Positions 1 through 10,456 are shown, counted from the stretch's first letter. The stretch is 64,000 nt of DNA from Cryptomeria japonica (GCF_030272615.1 NC_081411.1:829112897-829176896); one strand, 5' to 3'. Numbers and translations are program-made. Notes: generated by a model not told the origin, from the sequence alone.

Positions 1-432
1 ACATCTAAAAATTACACCAATGTGATCCTCCATGGATCCATGACAACCACAAATTCCTTAAAACCTCATGAGAGTTTAAGGGTTTGATGGATAATCTTTT
101 TCAAATCCCCTCTAAACTGATCTGCTCTCTTGATTTATACCAAACATGATTTTATAAACAATTTCCAACTCCTTAATAACTACTCAAACCACCTCATAAC
201 TAATGGATTTCATTCTTACACTTTTGTTACACTTTTGTTACACTTTTGGCAATGTTGCAACTTTGCAATTTTTACAATTTTTGCATTTTTGACATAAATG
301 ACTCTAATCCTTACATATTATGATTCAGTGGAATCAAATAAACTTAATACATTATGAATGACTCAAATAAATTTGCTCATATTGTGACTTTTGACCTCCT
401 GGTATGCTTGTGGCTTAGGTGCCTCTGCACCA
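1..432 (-). repeat. Element T LTR, left copy, cut by window edge
   Basis: Same sequence as 1632-2053 and 3256-3677, ending in CTCTGCACCA. It has extra decay, including a duplicated CTTTTGTTACA segment near 225-245. Confidence 0.75.
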
Positions 433-934
433 TACTCCCAACCTTGAAAAGTTTCCAAGTTCCTTGGAAACGTGGGTACAATGACCTACAAATTTTTTTG
501 AGTGAAACTTTCACCTTTGTCTTCATCTTTACCTTTTTATGCTGCAGCTTCTTTCTTAAACAATCTCTTTGTGACTCCTACCAATGGAGTTTGTAGTGGC
601 TGCCATCCAAGTGTTTTTACCAACCATAAGTTCACCTCTCCATGCTGCATTACCTCACTAACAACCTTTGTGCCTCACCTAGGAGTTCTCCTCTTTGCCT
701 CTCTCCCTAGTCTTTTGGCAATCAATGGACCATCCCATGACCCTGGACCACCCCTTTGGCCCTTGACAAACCTTCCTTGTCTGCCTTCTTGCAACTAGAT
801 GGACAAGCACCTTGCAACCAAAAACTCATCAGCAAAAACCAAATAACAAATACTCCATGGCTAGGTCTTGGTGTAGATTGCCTCCTTCAGTGCTCTAATC
901 ACACACTCAGACTCTTCTAACTCTGATACCAATT
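433..934 (-). other. Element T internal domain, copy 1
   Basis: About 500 bp between two LTRs. It carries an imperfect palindrome (TTCCAAGTTCCTTGGAA) near 452-470 and ends in a primer binding site. Short open frames on both strands differ between the two copies in length and are not credible genes. Confidence 0.65.
921..934 (-). promoter_or_regulatory. Primer binding site of T (tRNA-Met type), copy 1
   Basis: The minus strand reads AATTGGTATCAGAG, directly next to the LTR start at 935. This matches the usual plant copia primer site complementary to the 3' end of initiator tRNA-Met. Confidence 0.7.
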
Positions 935-2053
935 TGATGTAGAGCATCTATCACAAACCATAAAACCTTCATTCAAGGGTAGAATTTAAACTTGAATCAA
1001 GAGGCATATAAAAAGATAAAACATTCTTCTCAAATCCAAACAAATTTCAAAGGTTATATTACATCCCTACAAACTTCCATTCAATATTTCAGATCATAAC
1101 ATTCACTATAACATGAGAGAACAAATTCTTTATTGCCATGGAATACCCTAGTTCAGGGTTTCATCCTTTAAAAACTGTTTTCACCAAAATAATCATAAAA
1201 TATTCAATTCTTAACCAAATCAAGTAAGACAAAAATAACTGGAAAGAGGATTCAGAGACCTTTCCAAAACATATATCCTTTCTTCATTATGATCTCTCAT
1301 GTGACCACACCAAATGCTGCAACCAAACTGCTATTGCCTTTCACCATGAACTGTAACAAACAGTCATAAATAACTTTTACAATATTTATTCTAAATACAA
1401 TCTCTCTAGTCAGACTTTATATTACTGAGTTAAACAAGTTCTCTCTAAATTTCAGCCTAATCCAACAATTAAATCAAAAGTTATGAGCATTTTCCCCAAA
1501 ACGGGTAACCCTTGGTAGGGTTTTGACAATTTTTGTAAAAACAAACAAATCTTGCCAAATACTACAAAAAAAATGCATAAGAAAGAATTCATCTGAAATA
1601 TATTTCATTAATCTATCATTAATTAACATCTACATCTAAAAATTACACCAATGTGATCCTCCATGGATCCATGACAACCACAAATTCCTTAAAACCTCAT
1701 GAGAGTTTGAGGGTTTGATGGATAATCTTTGTCAAATCCACTCCAAACTGATCTAGCCTCTTGATTTTGATCAAACATGGTTTTATAAACCATTTCCAAC
1801 TCCTTTATAACTACTCTAACCACCTCGTAACCAATGAATTTCATTCTTACACTTTTGTTGCACTTTTGGCAATGTTGCAACTTTGCAATTTTTACAATTT
1901 TTGTATTTTTGACATAAATGACTCTAAACCTTACATATTATGATTCAATGGAATAAAATAACATTAATACATTATGAATGAATCAAATAAAATTTCTCAT
2001 ATTGTGACTTTTGACCTCTTGGTATGCTTGTGTGCTTAGGTGCCTCTGCACCA
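935..2053 (-). repeat. Element T LTR, middle copy
   Basis: 1,119 bp from TGATGTAGAG to CTCTGCACCA. It contains a 63-codon minus-strand open frame (1689-1880) that is also open in the right copy (3313-3504) but broken in the left copy. A cysteine-rich run in another frame follows from the repeated AATTTTTACAATTTTTG-type text and is probably not coding. Confidence 0.75.
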
Positions 2054-2547
2054 TACTCCCAACCTTGAAAAGTTTCCAAGTCCTTTGGAAACATGGGTAC
2101 AATGACCTACAAAATTTTTTGAGTGAAATTTTCACCTTTGTATTCATCTTTACCTCTTTATGCCTCTTTATGCTATGGCTTCCTTCTTAAACAATCTCTT
2201 TGTGACTCCTACCAATGGAGTTTGTGGTGGCTACCATCCAAGTGCTTTTACCAACCATAAGTTCACCTCTCCATGCTACATCACCTCACCAACAAACTTT
2301 GTGCCTCACCTTGGAGTTCTCCTCTTTTCCTCTCTCCCTAGTATTTTGGCAATCAATGGACCATCCCTTTGTCCCTTGACAGACCTTCCTTGTCTACCTT
2401 CTTGCAGCTAGATGGACGAGCACCTTGCAACCAAAAACTCATTAGCAAAAACCAAATAACAAATACTTCATGGCTAGGTCCTGGTGTGGATTACATCCTT
2501 TGGCGCTCTAACCACACACTCAAGATCTTCTAGCTCTGATACCAATT
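2054..2547 (-). other. Element T internal domain, copy 2
   Basis: Second 0.5-kb internal domain, parallel to 433-934, ending in a primer site at 2533-2547 (minus strand AATTGGTATCAGAGC), which is the better preserved of the two. No coding capacity is seen. Confidence 0.65.
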
Positions 2548-3677
2548 TGATGCAGAGCATCTATCACAAACCATAAAACCTTCATTCAAGAGTAGACTTT
2601 AAACTTGAATCAAGAGGCATATAAAAAGATAAAACATTCTTTTCAACTCCAAACCAATTTCAAAGGTTATATTACATCCCTACAAACCTTCATTCAAGAT
2701 TTTAGATCATAAAATTCACCATAACATGAGAGAACAAATTCTTTATTGCCATGGAATATCCTAGTTCAGGGTTTCATCCTTTAAAAACTGTTTTCACCAA
2801 AATAATCACAAAATATTAAATTCTTAATCAGATCAAGTAAGACAAAAATAAATGGAAAGAGGATTTAGAGACCTTTCCAACACATATATCCTTTTTTCAT
2901 TATGATCCCTCATGTGACCACACCAAATGTTGCAACCGGACTGCTACTGCCTTCACCAGTCTGCCTTTCACCATGAACTGTAACAAACAATCGTCAATAA
3001 CTTTTAAACTTGATTCTAAATACAATCTCTTCAGTTAGAATTTATATTACTAAGTTAAACAAGTTCTCTACAAATTTCAGCCTGATCCAATGGTTAAATC
3101 AAAAGTTATGAGCATTTTCCCAAAAACAGGTAACCCTTGGCAGGGTTTTGACAATTTTTGTAAAAACAAACATATCTTGCCAAATGCTACACAAAAATGC
3201 ATAAGAAAGGATTCATCTGAAATATATTTCATTAATCTATCATTAAATAACATCTACATCTAAAAATTACACCAATGTGATCCTCCATGGATCCGTGACA
3301 GTCACATATTTCTTAAAACCTCATGAAAGTTTGAGGGTTTGATGGATAATCTTTGTCAAATCCTCTCAAAACTGATCTACCCTCTTGATTTTGACCAAAC
3401 ATGGTTTTATAAACCATTTTCAACTCCTTTATAACTACTGTAACCACCTCATAACCAATGGATTTCATTCTTACACTTTTGTTGCACTTTTGGCAATGTT
3501 GCAACTTTGCAATTTTTACAATTTTTGCATTTTTGACATAAATGACTCTAATCCTTGCATATTATTATTCAATGGAATCAAATAACCTTAATACATTATG
3601 AATAACTCAAATAAAATTTCTCATATTGTGACTTTTGACCTCTTGGTATACTTGTGTGCTTAGGTGCCTCTGCACCA
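2548..3677 (-). repeat. Element T LTR, right copy
   Basis: 1,130 bp from TGATGCAGAG to CTCTGCACCA. The right end is precise: the next base begins the coding sequence of E, so 3678-3682 (CAAGG) should be one copy of the target duplication; the other copy is outside the window. Confidence 0.75.
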
Positions 3678-4748
3678 CAAGGGCATGGTATGAATGGTTA
3701 CACTCTCATCTTGTCAAGATAAGATTTCAGAGAACAAGTGAGGACAACAATATCTACCTGAAATATGAGGGTGGTTAGATTCTAATATGTGAAGTATTTG
3801 TAGATGACATAATCTTTAGTGGAGATGATGATATGAGTCATGCATTTGCAGATGAGATGAAAAAGGAGTTTGAGATGTCTTTGATTAGAGAGAAAGTTTT
3901 TGATTGGTCTGCAAATTCAGCAAATGAAAGAGGGTATCTTCATTACCCAGTCCAAGTATATTAAAGAGGTATTGAAGACCTTTGGTATGGAGGAGAGAAA
4001 ATCGGTTTGAACGCGGATGGTGACTGGCTGCAAACTAGCTAAGGAGGATGATAAAACGTTGGTGGATGAGAAGGAGTACCGATCGATGATCGGTAAGCTA
4101 CACTATGTGGTGCACAACAGACCGGATATTGCTCATGCAGTGGTCATAGTGGCCCATTTTTAGAAGAGTCCAAGATAATCCCACTTGGTAGCGGTAAGAA
4201 GGATTATTAGATATCTGAAAGGGATAGTTGATTATGGATTGTGGTATCCATACAATGGTGACTTTGATCTCAAAGTATTTACTGATGCAAATTGGGCAGG
4301 TAATGTGGACGACTGGAAGAGCACAACCGATGGAGCATTCTTCCTTGGTGGAAGACTAGTCTCATGGAGGAGCAAGAAGCAAAGCTGTATTTCCCAGTCT
4401 ACAACTGAAGCAGAGTATGTGGCAACATTTATGAATTGCACTCAAGCAATCTAGATGAATCATGTACTGAATGGCTTCAAAGTGACTATATCTGAACCGG
4501 TGAGTATTTTCTATGATAATACTAGTGCAATAAATATTTCAAAAAATCCGGTATTGCATGCTAGGACCAAGCATATTGAGCTCAAGTATCATTTCTTGAG
4601 AGAAAAGGTTTAGAATAAAGAGGTTGTATTAGAACATGTTTCTAGTAAGGAGCAACTAGCAGACATATTCACTAAGCCCTTACCGAAGACAACATTTACC
4701 TATTTAAGAGGTGAATTAGGGTTTCTACCTCTGCATGAAGTCAATTAA
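3678..4748 (+). pseudogene. Copia reverse transcriptase-RNaseH fragment of E
   Basis: The start reads as the RAWYEWL part of RT just after the conserved copia [10 protein letters not shown] region, which is missing. The metal-binding box appears as VFVDDII near 3800. The DIAHAV region follows near 4120. RNaseH is clear at 4185-4454, with DANWAG and the STTEAEY signature, then the IFYDNTSA and ADIFTKPLPK tail up to the stop at 4746-4748. Frameshifts and stops interrupt it (near 3768, 3900-4160, 4454 and 4612). In an active element this encodes the polymerase that copies RNA to DNA in virus-like particles; this copy cannot. Confidence 0.85.
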
Positions 4749-5060
4749 AGTTGTATGCTCCACATTAGTCAGTACTACCATGTTAGATCTTACAGGGTTG
4801 ATGTGTTGATGGATGCTACTCCATAGAAGGAGTAGCATAATAGAGCTTGGAAGCTTGCGCCTCCACTTTGGCATTGCTGTCAAAGGGGGAGAAGATATCT
4901 GATGATGAATATATATGGGGAGAAGATATATGACAGAGTGCACACTGACCAGTCCAGGTAGTGGTGATCTTTCAAGTTGAACCAGTATATGTCAACTGAT
5001 ATATGTTATTGAGCATGGTGCAGATACTGAGAAATGATACACTGAGTATTGTCATTAATG
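4749..5060 (+). other. 3' untranslated region of E
   Basis: No frame. Two purine-rich tracts resembling the element's own polypurine tract occur upstream of the real one, at 4881-4894 (AAAGGGGGAGAAGA type) and near 4915-4926 (GGGGAGAAGATA type). Confidence 0.6.
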
Positions 5061-5074
5061 CCAAAGGGGGAGAT
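5061..5074 (+). promoter_or_regulatory. Polypurine tract of E
   Basis: CCAAAGGGGGAGAT immediately before the LTR start TGTTGG at 5075. It would prime plus-strand synthesis. The same tract occurs in A, B, C and G. Confidence 0.8.
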
Positions 5075-6442
5075 TGTTGGCATATGATGAAATGATGATA
5101 ATGTATGTTGTCATTGATTTCAATAAGTGCTCAAGTAGGTGAACCGGTATGCACCGGTGTGAAGATTGGAAGTGGTTATGGTCAACCGAGATGGAGTGGA
5201 CCGGTGTCAAGGTTCACTAAGTATGACTACCGGTTGGTAGTCTTAGATCAGCTCTAAGGGTTTCTGATTTGGCTTGTGCGGTGCAACCGATGATGCTTTG
5301 TGATGAGTTAGTTAAGAAAAAGGATAAAGCTCTAGATGCCATGTCAGCTATGTGCACGTGAAGGATTTCTTCGAGGATCTTACACATGAAGATTGAATGC
5401 ATTGAATGTCTACCTCGGGAATGTGCATTTTTCTTAGAGGTATGAGAAAAGCACGTGATGGGTTACTATTTTCAGATGCGGTGAAGATTGGACGATGCAG
5501 AATGACTTGAGATCTATTTTAGATCGTTTCATTCTATGTAATGTATTTAATGGCTAGGATTGGACCTCTTGTAACTGTAAACCTAAAATGTTAAGGGTTT
5601 AGGGATTATGCTACTGACCTAATTGTTGTCTATAAGGTCGATGAGTTTTGTTATTGTAGAGGTTGGAAAAAGTTGTGTTTTGTATCCGCGTGAGGAATCT
5701 GCAGAATGTGATTGCAATAGAGAGGAACTAAAAAGGGTCTGCCTTAGCAAGAAGTGTTGTTATCAGATCAGAGTTTTACCTATTGTCTTCTAACCATTTC
5801 AATAGAAGGTAAATCCCTTGACTGGGTAGCTTTAACATGATTTGTTGTAAATCCTCTAACCAGGTGGCTCAAGTTCATTGAGTTATTTAAATCCTCTAGC
5901 GAGGTAACTCTTAATGGGGTTTCAACCTTTAACAGGGTATATATCCATCCCTTAACCAGGTGATCCCTAATAGGACCGGCAAAAAAACCTCATTGTAAAG
6001 TATTTAACCAGACTAGGCTCCTAACAAAGTGGACTTCAAAAGAGTTCACAAACAAGCTTGTGGGTATTCATCCCCATCATGGTTTTTCCCATTTGGGTTT
6101 CCACATGAAAAATCTGTGTGTTATGAGCTGTGAGTTTTTCATGTGATGATTGTGTGATTCTGATTAAGTTAGATATGCATGTAGTGTTAAATGGTTGTGG
6201 TATTATTGATAAAACTCATGCATGATTATATCAGTGAAGTAGTCATCAAGATTTGAGATCTGTTGAATGCTATTTGAAATATTTTTGTTTAACCAGTATT
6301 GCTATGGTTAAGTTTAGTGGTGAAGAAAACCGGTTACCTGTGTTTTGATATGACAATGTGTTGAAGCAAGTTTTTGTGTGTATTGATTCACCCCCCCCTC
6401 CTAGTACCAGTTAGGATCTTAGTAGTTCATCATTATTCATCA
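5075..6442 (+). repeat. 3' LTR of E
   Basis: Starts TGTTGGCATATG and ends near CATTATTCATCA at 6442; the end is set by comparison with the related solo LTR J. It contains a ladder of short repeats (AAATCCTCTAACCAGGT type) at about 5810-6010, the conserved GGTTTTTCCC...GGGTTTCC box near 6080-6105, and a C-rich run near 6390, all in the order seen in J and, reversed, in S. Confidence 0.7.
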
Positions 6443-6929
6443 ACTACTTGTAACTTAATAATAGTTCTAATCTTATCAATCCATGGTGATGTTATTGGAT
6501 TCTTTGATTCCTTTCCTTTATATCTCAATGTGAGGGATAGGTCACACCTCTTCATCATGCATTCCCTTTGGCAAGAGACACATCCTTTCACCATTAGCAC
6601 CTTTTGAAAGAGTGCAACTCTTCATTATTTCTGACCTTTGAAAGGGACATAACCTTTCATAATTAGATCTGCACTTCTTATTTAAATGAGATATGCACTT
6701 CTCATTTTTAAAATCCCCCCCCTTCAAATGAGTTTCTCTTCTCCCTTTTATATCTCACGTTAGAGGAAGTCACAACTTATCATTTCATGCCTTTTGACCT
6801 TTCATTAAATTTAATCAAATTTTAATTATATTCTTTTATATTTTAATTTTAATTTTAATATTTATTCTTTTATATTTTAATTTTATTATTATTTATTATT
6901 AAATTATATTTCAAAGTAGGGACATTACA
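6443..6929 (-). repeat. Element L: partial LTR of another LTR-retrotransposon type
   Basis: Read on the minus strand from 6929 it begins TGTAATGTCCC, a common LTR start in plant elements of another group, followed by very AT-rich sequence (6780-6915) with a duplicated TTCTTTTATATTTTAATTTT. A TATA-like ATATAAAAGGGAG lies near 6748-6760 (minus). On the right it abuts RNaseH sequence of D exactly at 6930 (possible target CAAAT at 6930-6934); on the left E interrupts it. The rest must lie beyond E and T, outside the window. Superfamily is not certain. Confidence 0.5.
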
Positions 6930-7162
6930 CAAATAGACAAATGTATCTGTAGGCAAAGGCTTAGTGAAAATATCAGTAATTTGTTCCTTTGTAGACACAT
7001 ATTCTAGATTCACTTCCTCTTCACTAATTTTTTTTATCTCAAGTAATGATATTTGGTTGACACATGTTTAGTTTTTGAATGTTGCACCAGATTTTTTGAC
7101 ATGTTAATAGCACTAGAATTATCACAATATATGATAGTATGTTTTTCATAGATAACTCTGAT
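6930..7162 (-). pseudogene. D: C-terminal RNaseH tail
   Basis: The minus strand encodes the YCDNSSAINMSKN, HSKTKHV and EQITDIFTKPLPT segments typical of the last part of copia RNaseH. A stop interrupts it after the KYHYLR segment. It continues directly from the frame that breaks at 25082, across the C insertion. Confidence 0.85.
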
Positions 7163-8119
7163 TGTTCAAATCAGGGATCACTGAGAGTGGGGGTGAATCA
7201 GTGATCTACCGGTACACAAATCTTCTTCTTTATTCTTAAACCACTAGAAGCATAAAGATGAAATTGAAATGCATAAACAAAAATTAATCATCCTCAAGAT
7301 CATAACACCAAGAGTTTTATGTGAAAACCTGAATGAGAAAAACCATGGTGGGATTTGAACCCACAATATTATTCCACTATGGCCAGTAGTAAAACAATAT
7401 TACAAATGAGAATGCACATGCATTCAGGAACACTGCCTAGAGATCACTGCTCAAATACAATAAGGGCTACAACCTCAAAAGGCTCATTGCCTTACAAAAC
7501 ATATACAAAGACTAATTACAATGAATAAACTCTAAAATAGCATCAGCCTATGCTTGGATGAGTTCCAATTAAGTAAAGATGATCCGTTGTCTTCAAATTG
7601 CCTTTTTGAACTGCTCTGCTCTGTTATGCTCACTAGATTCGCAAGGATCAAAAGTGCACAAGTGAAACTGCACTCAATTGACACAAAATAGATCGCATCA
7701 CCTACTACTGACCAAAACCTATTATTTGAACTGATCTTATATATCCGTACACACAAAAAACAATCTTTTACAAGTCGGCTTCCAAATATACGAGAATATG
7801 TAATGTGTCGTTGCAAGTTAGCTTGAATCCAAATCAAAACTTAGTACCAGATCTAAAATATATGAACACTTACTTAGTATAGGTCCTACATAACTTCTAA
7901 ACACATTTATCAACCACCGAAATCACCAGAATTCTTTCAGACAAAAACAACTCTGACCAATCCTGAAATACCGGTTAACTGGGTACCAGTTAACACTTGC
8001 TTCCGGTTAAGAAGAATTATGGCTACAAGATAAAATATCCATGAAGAATTGCCATCAATGACAACCCTAAATCAATAATCAAGCTTCAGAATATGCCCAA
8101 TGAGTGTCATTTGCCAACA
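7163..8119 (-). repeat. 3' LTR of C
   Basis: 957 bp, from TGTTCAAATC to TTTGCCAACA (plus-strand reading), matching 24161-25081. It includes the reversed conserved box GAAAAACCATGGTGGGATT near 7335-7355 and the shared block around the CTAGAGATCACTGCTCAA text near 7436-7455. Confidence 0.85.
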
Positions 8120-8134
8120 ATCTCCCCCTTTGGC
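8120..8134 (-). promoter_or_regulatory. Polypurine tract of C
   Basis: The minus strand reads GCCAAAGGGGGAGAT, next to the 3' LTR. CATTGATGGCAA at 8134-8145 can pair with TTGCCATCAATG at 8049-8060 inside the LTR, enclosing the tract in a loop. Confidence 0.8.
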
Positions 8135-8229
8135 ATTGATGGCAACACTCATGAAAAATGTCTAAGTGTTGAAAACTGTACATCGGATCAAAATTCTAAG
8201 GCTCCCCTTTAGACAAAAACCCCAAAAAC

Positions 8230-8975
8230 TATTGGCATTATACACTCTTATGAGAATAGTTGATGTTGTCATTGATGGCAACCAACTGGCAACCAACTGG
8301 CAACCAACTCATATTCATCTGGTAAGCCACCAACAATTACCCGCACTAGCATTAGACATCTACATATACCGGCACACACTTTACCAGCAACGACAACAAT
8401 GCATATCGGCACCCCAACCGAGAGGGAATACACTTTTGTTTATTGTATTTAAATGTAATTATCTTTTGTAAAAGTTGACATGGCATATTGTAAAAGACTC
8501 ATATATATCTATGAGATCTTATAGGTCATTGAGTATGTATGGAAGTATTAAAACTGTGTGTAAGGTAATATAGTTGATAGCGAAGGTTTTGGTAATGGAA
8601 TGAGCTTAAATCGGTACTGAAGTTAGCATAGTTGATGCTGATTTGAAGTAGTACATTGTTCTCTAGGCAGTTGGCCTTCCTGCATGTGCAGGCCCCTCAT
8701 TGTAAGCAATATTTATTCATTGACTAGTGAGTGAATATTGTGGGTCATAAATCCCACCAAGGTTTTTCCCACATCGGGTTTCCTCGTTAAATATCTTGTG
8801 TTATGGTGTGTTCTCTATGACATCTTTGTTATTCTTATTTGATGCATTAATTCTTATTTACCGGTACACTATTTTGGGATGCAAAGTTCTTAATAAGTTT
8901 AAATATTCTGCTAACCAGTTAGATATTGATTCACCCCCCCTCTCAGTATCTTTGGGACTGTCAATAATCCTAACA
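8230..8975 (+). repeat. 5' LTR of A
   Basis: Starts TATTGGCATT (the expected TG has become TA) and ends ATAATCCTAACA. It contains the conserved box GGTTTTTCCCACATCGGG near 8761, the GCATGTGCAGG block near 8685-8695, and a C7 run followed by TCTCAGTATC. It lacks a segment of about 45 bp that is present in the 3' LTR near 20965-21010. Confidence 0.85.
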
Positions 8976-8990
8976 ATTGGTATCAAAGCC
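8976..8990 (+). promoter_or_regulatory. Primer binding site of A
   Basis: ATTGGTATCAAAGCC directly after the 5' LTR. It differs from the usual ATTGGTATCAGAGC by one G-to-A change. Confidence 0.8.
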
Positions 8991-9046
8991 CGGTCCTCTA
9001 TTTTCAAAAGCCTAACAGCTTGAGGAAGATTCTAACACCGGTACAG

Positions 9047-10115
9047 ATGGAGAAATTAAGAAAACAATTGGAAGGAGCTCTTGTAGATTATGATGCAGAG
9101 AAGTTGAAGAATATCAAACTTGAAGATGATTTGAGGACTACATAGAAATTCTTTCAAGGACTTCAAGAAAATCTTACTATAGCTTGAAATAAAAGAAAAG
9201 AACTTCATGAGAAGATGCAATAATGAAGAAAAGGAAACTCTTAATGAACTTGTGAACAAGTTGAGACAAGAAAATAGTACTATAAAGAATGAAATGCAAG
9301 ATATGACTATGAGGTTTTGTAAAGAAACTGATGACATAAAGAAGAGTGAAGATGACTTGACTAGGAAACTCAATGATGCTGGAAATGAAAATTTAAGACT
9401 CAGTCCTGAAAATGATATGTGGAAGATAGATCTGATTCACATGCAACATGATAAAGCTGAACTTATGAGACAAAAGGGAATTTTGGAAAATGAGTTGGCT
9501 ACTGCAAATCAACACAAAGAGAAATTCAAGAAAAGTCCAGAGGAACTTGATGATATGCTGAAAAGTCAGAAACCAAATGGAGATACTAATGGACTTGGAT
9601 TTGAAGTTGGAGAAAGTTCCGGTATTGCAAACAATCATGATCACAGTAAACCGGTAAGACAACCTAATGCTTACAAGTTTAATGGCAAATTTTTCAATTG
9701 CAAAAAATATGGTCATAAAGAAAATCAATGTAGATTTAGAAACAATCAGAACATTAATGCACCCACCGGTCAATGTTCCAAATGCAACAAAGTTGGTCAT
9801 AATTTAGAAAACTGCAGAATGAATGTGAAATGTTGTGTTTGTGGAAGATATGGACAATTATCTAATCAATGTAGAACACAATTCGACATAGGATATGGAA
9901 AAGCTATTCAGAGGAATAATGTGACTTGTTATTCTTGTAACAAGATTGGACATATTGCAAAATTCTATAGAAGTAAGATTTCATCGACAAATAATAAAGG
10001 ATCCAGTTTGAAAGGCAAAGAAAAGGTAGATGAGGTAAAGCAAGAATTTTCAAAACAATGGATTAGGAAGACAGACCAGAATGTTGATGAGACTATTTCT
10101 TCACCGGTAGAATAG
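9047..10115 (+). pseudogene. A ORF1: coiled-coil and zinc-knuckle protein (gag-like)
   Basis: The ATG at 9047 is chosen by match with B. The first 50 codons carry two stops (near 9144 and 9186), then a small deletion shifts the frame; from 9207 the frame is open to the stop at 10113-10115. The first two thirds are Glu/Lys/Asn/Leu-rich heptad-type sequence, predicted coiled coil. The last third has four CCHC-type knuckles near 9693-9735, 9768-9810, 9828-9870 and 9927-9969. The first knuckle has lost its first Cys (FFNCKKYGH) and the last its final Cys (AKFYRS). A basic, charged tail follows. Zinc knuckles of this kind bind nucleic acid in gag proteins, so a nucleocapsid-like role is likely. 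There is no recognisable copia gag core domain. Confidence 0.8.
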
Positions 10116-10456
10116 AGTAACCCTCCATCGGTAGGAGATTCTTCTTCCAATTGAGAAGTAACCCTTTGGGGGTATTGTAGAAAATTGAATATCATATAGA
10201 TTACCCTCGGTCGATGGTGAGAAGATAGAGTTCTTCTTTACCGACAGATGTGTTAAGTTTTCACTTAACTGGCGAGCATTTAATGCGATTGTTGAGAGAA
10301 AAGTCATTATAAATCATCGGATTTCCCTCATTTTTGATTCACCAAGATTCAAATCAGCAGAGAGCATGAAAAAAAACTAAGGTATTCAAGGCAAAGGTGT
10401 GAAGCGATTTATTTCAAGCATTCAGATATTGTCAGACAACTAAAGGTATTTTTCAA
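10116..10456 (+). promoter_or_regulatory. Spacer between A ORF1 and ORF2 with candidate promoter
   Basis: 341 bp with no frame. TATAAA at 10308-10313 precedes the ORF2 start by about 145 bp. The equivalent spacer of B has TATAAAAC at the matching distance, and both share a CACC(A/G)AG...ATTCAAATC motif downstream of it. This suggests ORF2 may be transcribed from its own start; sequence alone does not prove it. Confidence 0.4.

Larger units (their letters stand above)
1..3677 (-). mobile_element. Element T: tandem LTR-internal-LTR-internal-LTR array of a short pol-less retrotransposon
   Basis: A unit of about 1.62 kb repeats in tandem: the same text starts at 1, 1632 and 3256. The units resolve into three LTRs (1-432 partial, 935-2053, 2548-3677) separated by two internal domains of only about 0.5 kb. 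LTR ends form a short inverted repeat (TGATGCAGAG at one end, the complement of TGGTGCAGAG at the other). A reverse-complement primer binding site abuts each LTR start, giving minus orientation. The array stops exactly at an LTR end, 3677, where reverse transcriptase sequence of E begins, so T is inserted in E. Its left end and target duplication lie outside the window. An LTR-LTR recombination event is the likely source of the tandem form. The internal domain is too short for gag or pol, so the element is non-autonomous. Confidence 0.8.
3678..6442 (+). mobile_element. Element E: 3' part of a Ty1-copia retrotransposon
   Basis: Contains the end of pol (RT and RNaseH), a 3' untranslated stretch with purine motifs, a polypurine tract and a complete 3' LTR. 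The 5' part was displaced beyond the window by T. E itself sits inside the LTR fragment L, which continues from 6443. Confidence 0.75.

Noticed and set aside
354-798. Open frames in the T internal domain on the plus strand
   Set aside because: They differ in length between copies, cross the LTR boundary and run antisense to the element.
1689-1880. 63-codon cysteine-containing frame in the T LTR, open in two of three copies
   Set aside because: Lies within an LTR, is broken in the left copy, and the Cys run comes from simple repeat text; no sign of codon-level constraint visible.
7340-7360. AACCATGGTGGGATTTGAACC, which looks like the T-arm end of a tRNA
   Set aside because: It is the reversed conserved LTR box present in every LTR of this group; no cloverleaf can be built around it.
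9056-9800. Long minus-strand frames rich in Phe, Ile and Ser under A ORF1
   Set aside because: Shadows of the Lys/Glu-rich coiled coil read in antisense; the same happens at 16410-17052, 18035-18775 and 19115-19426.
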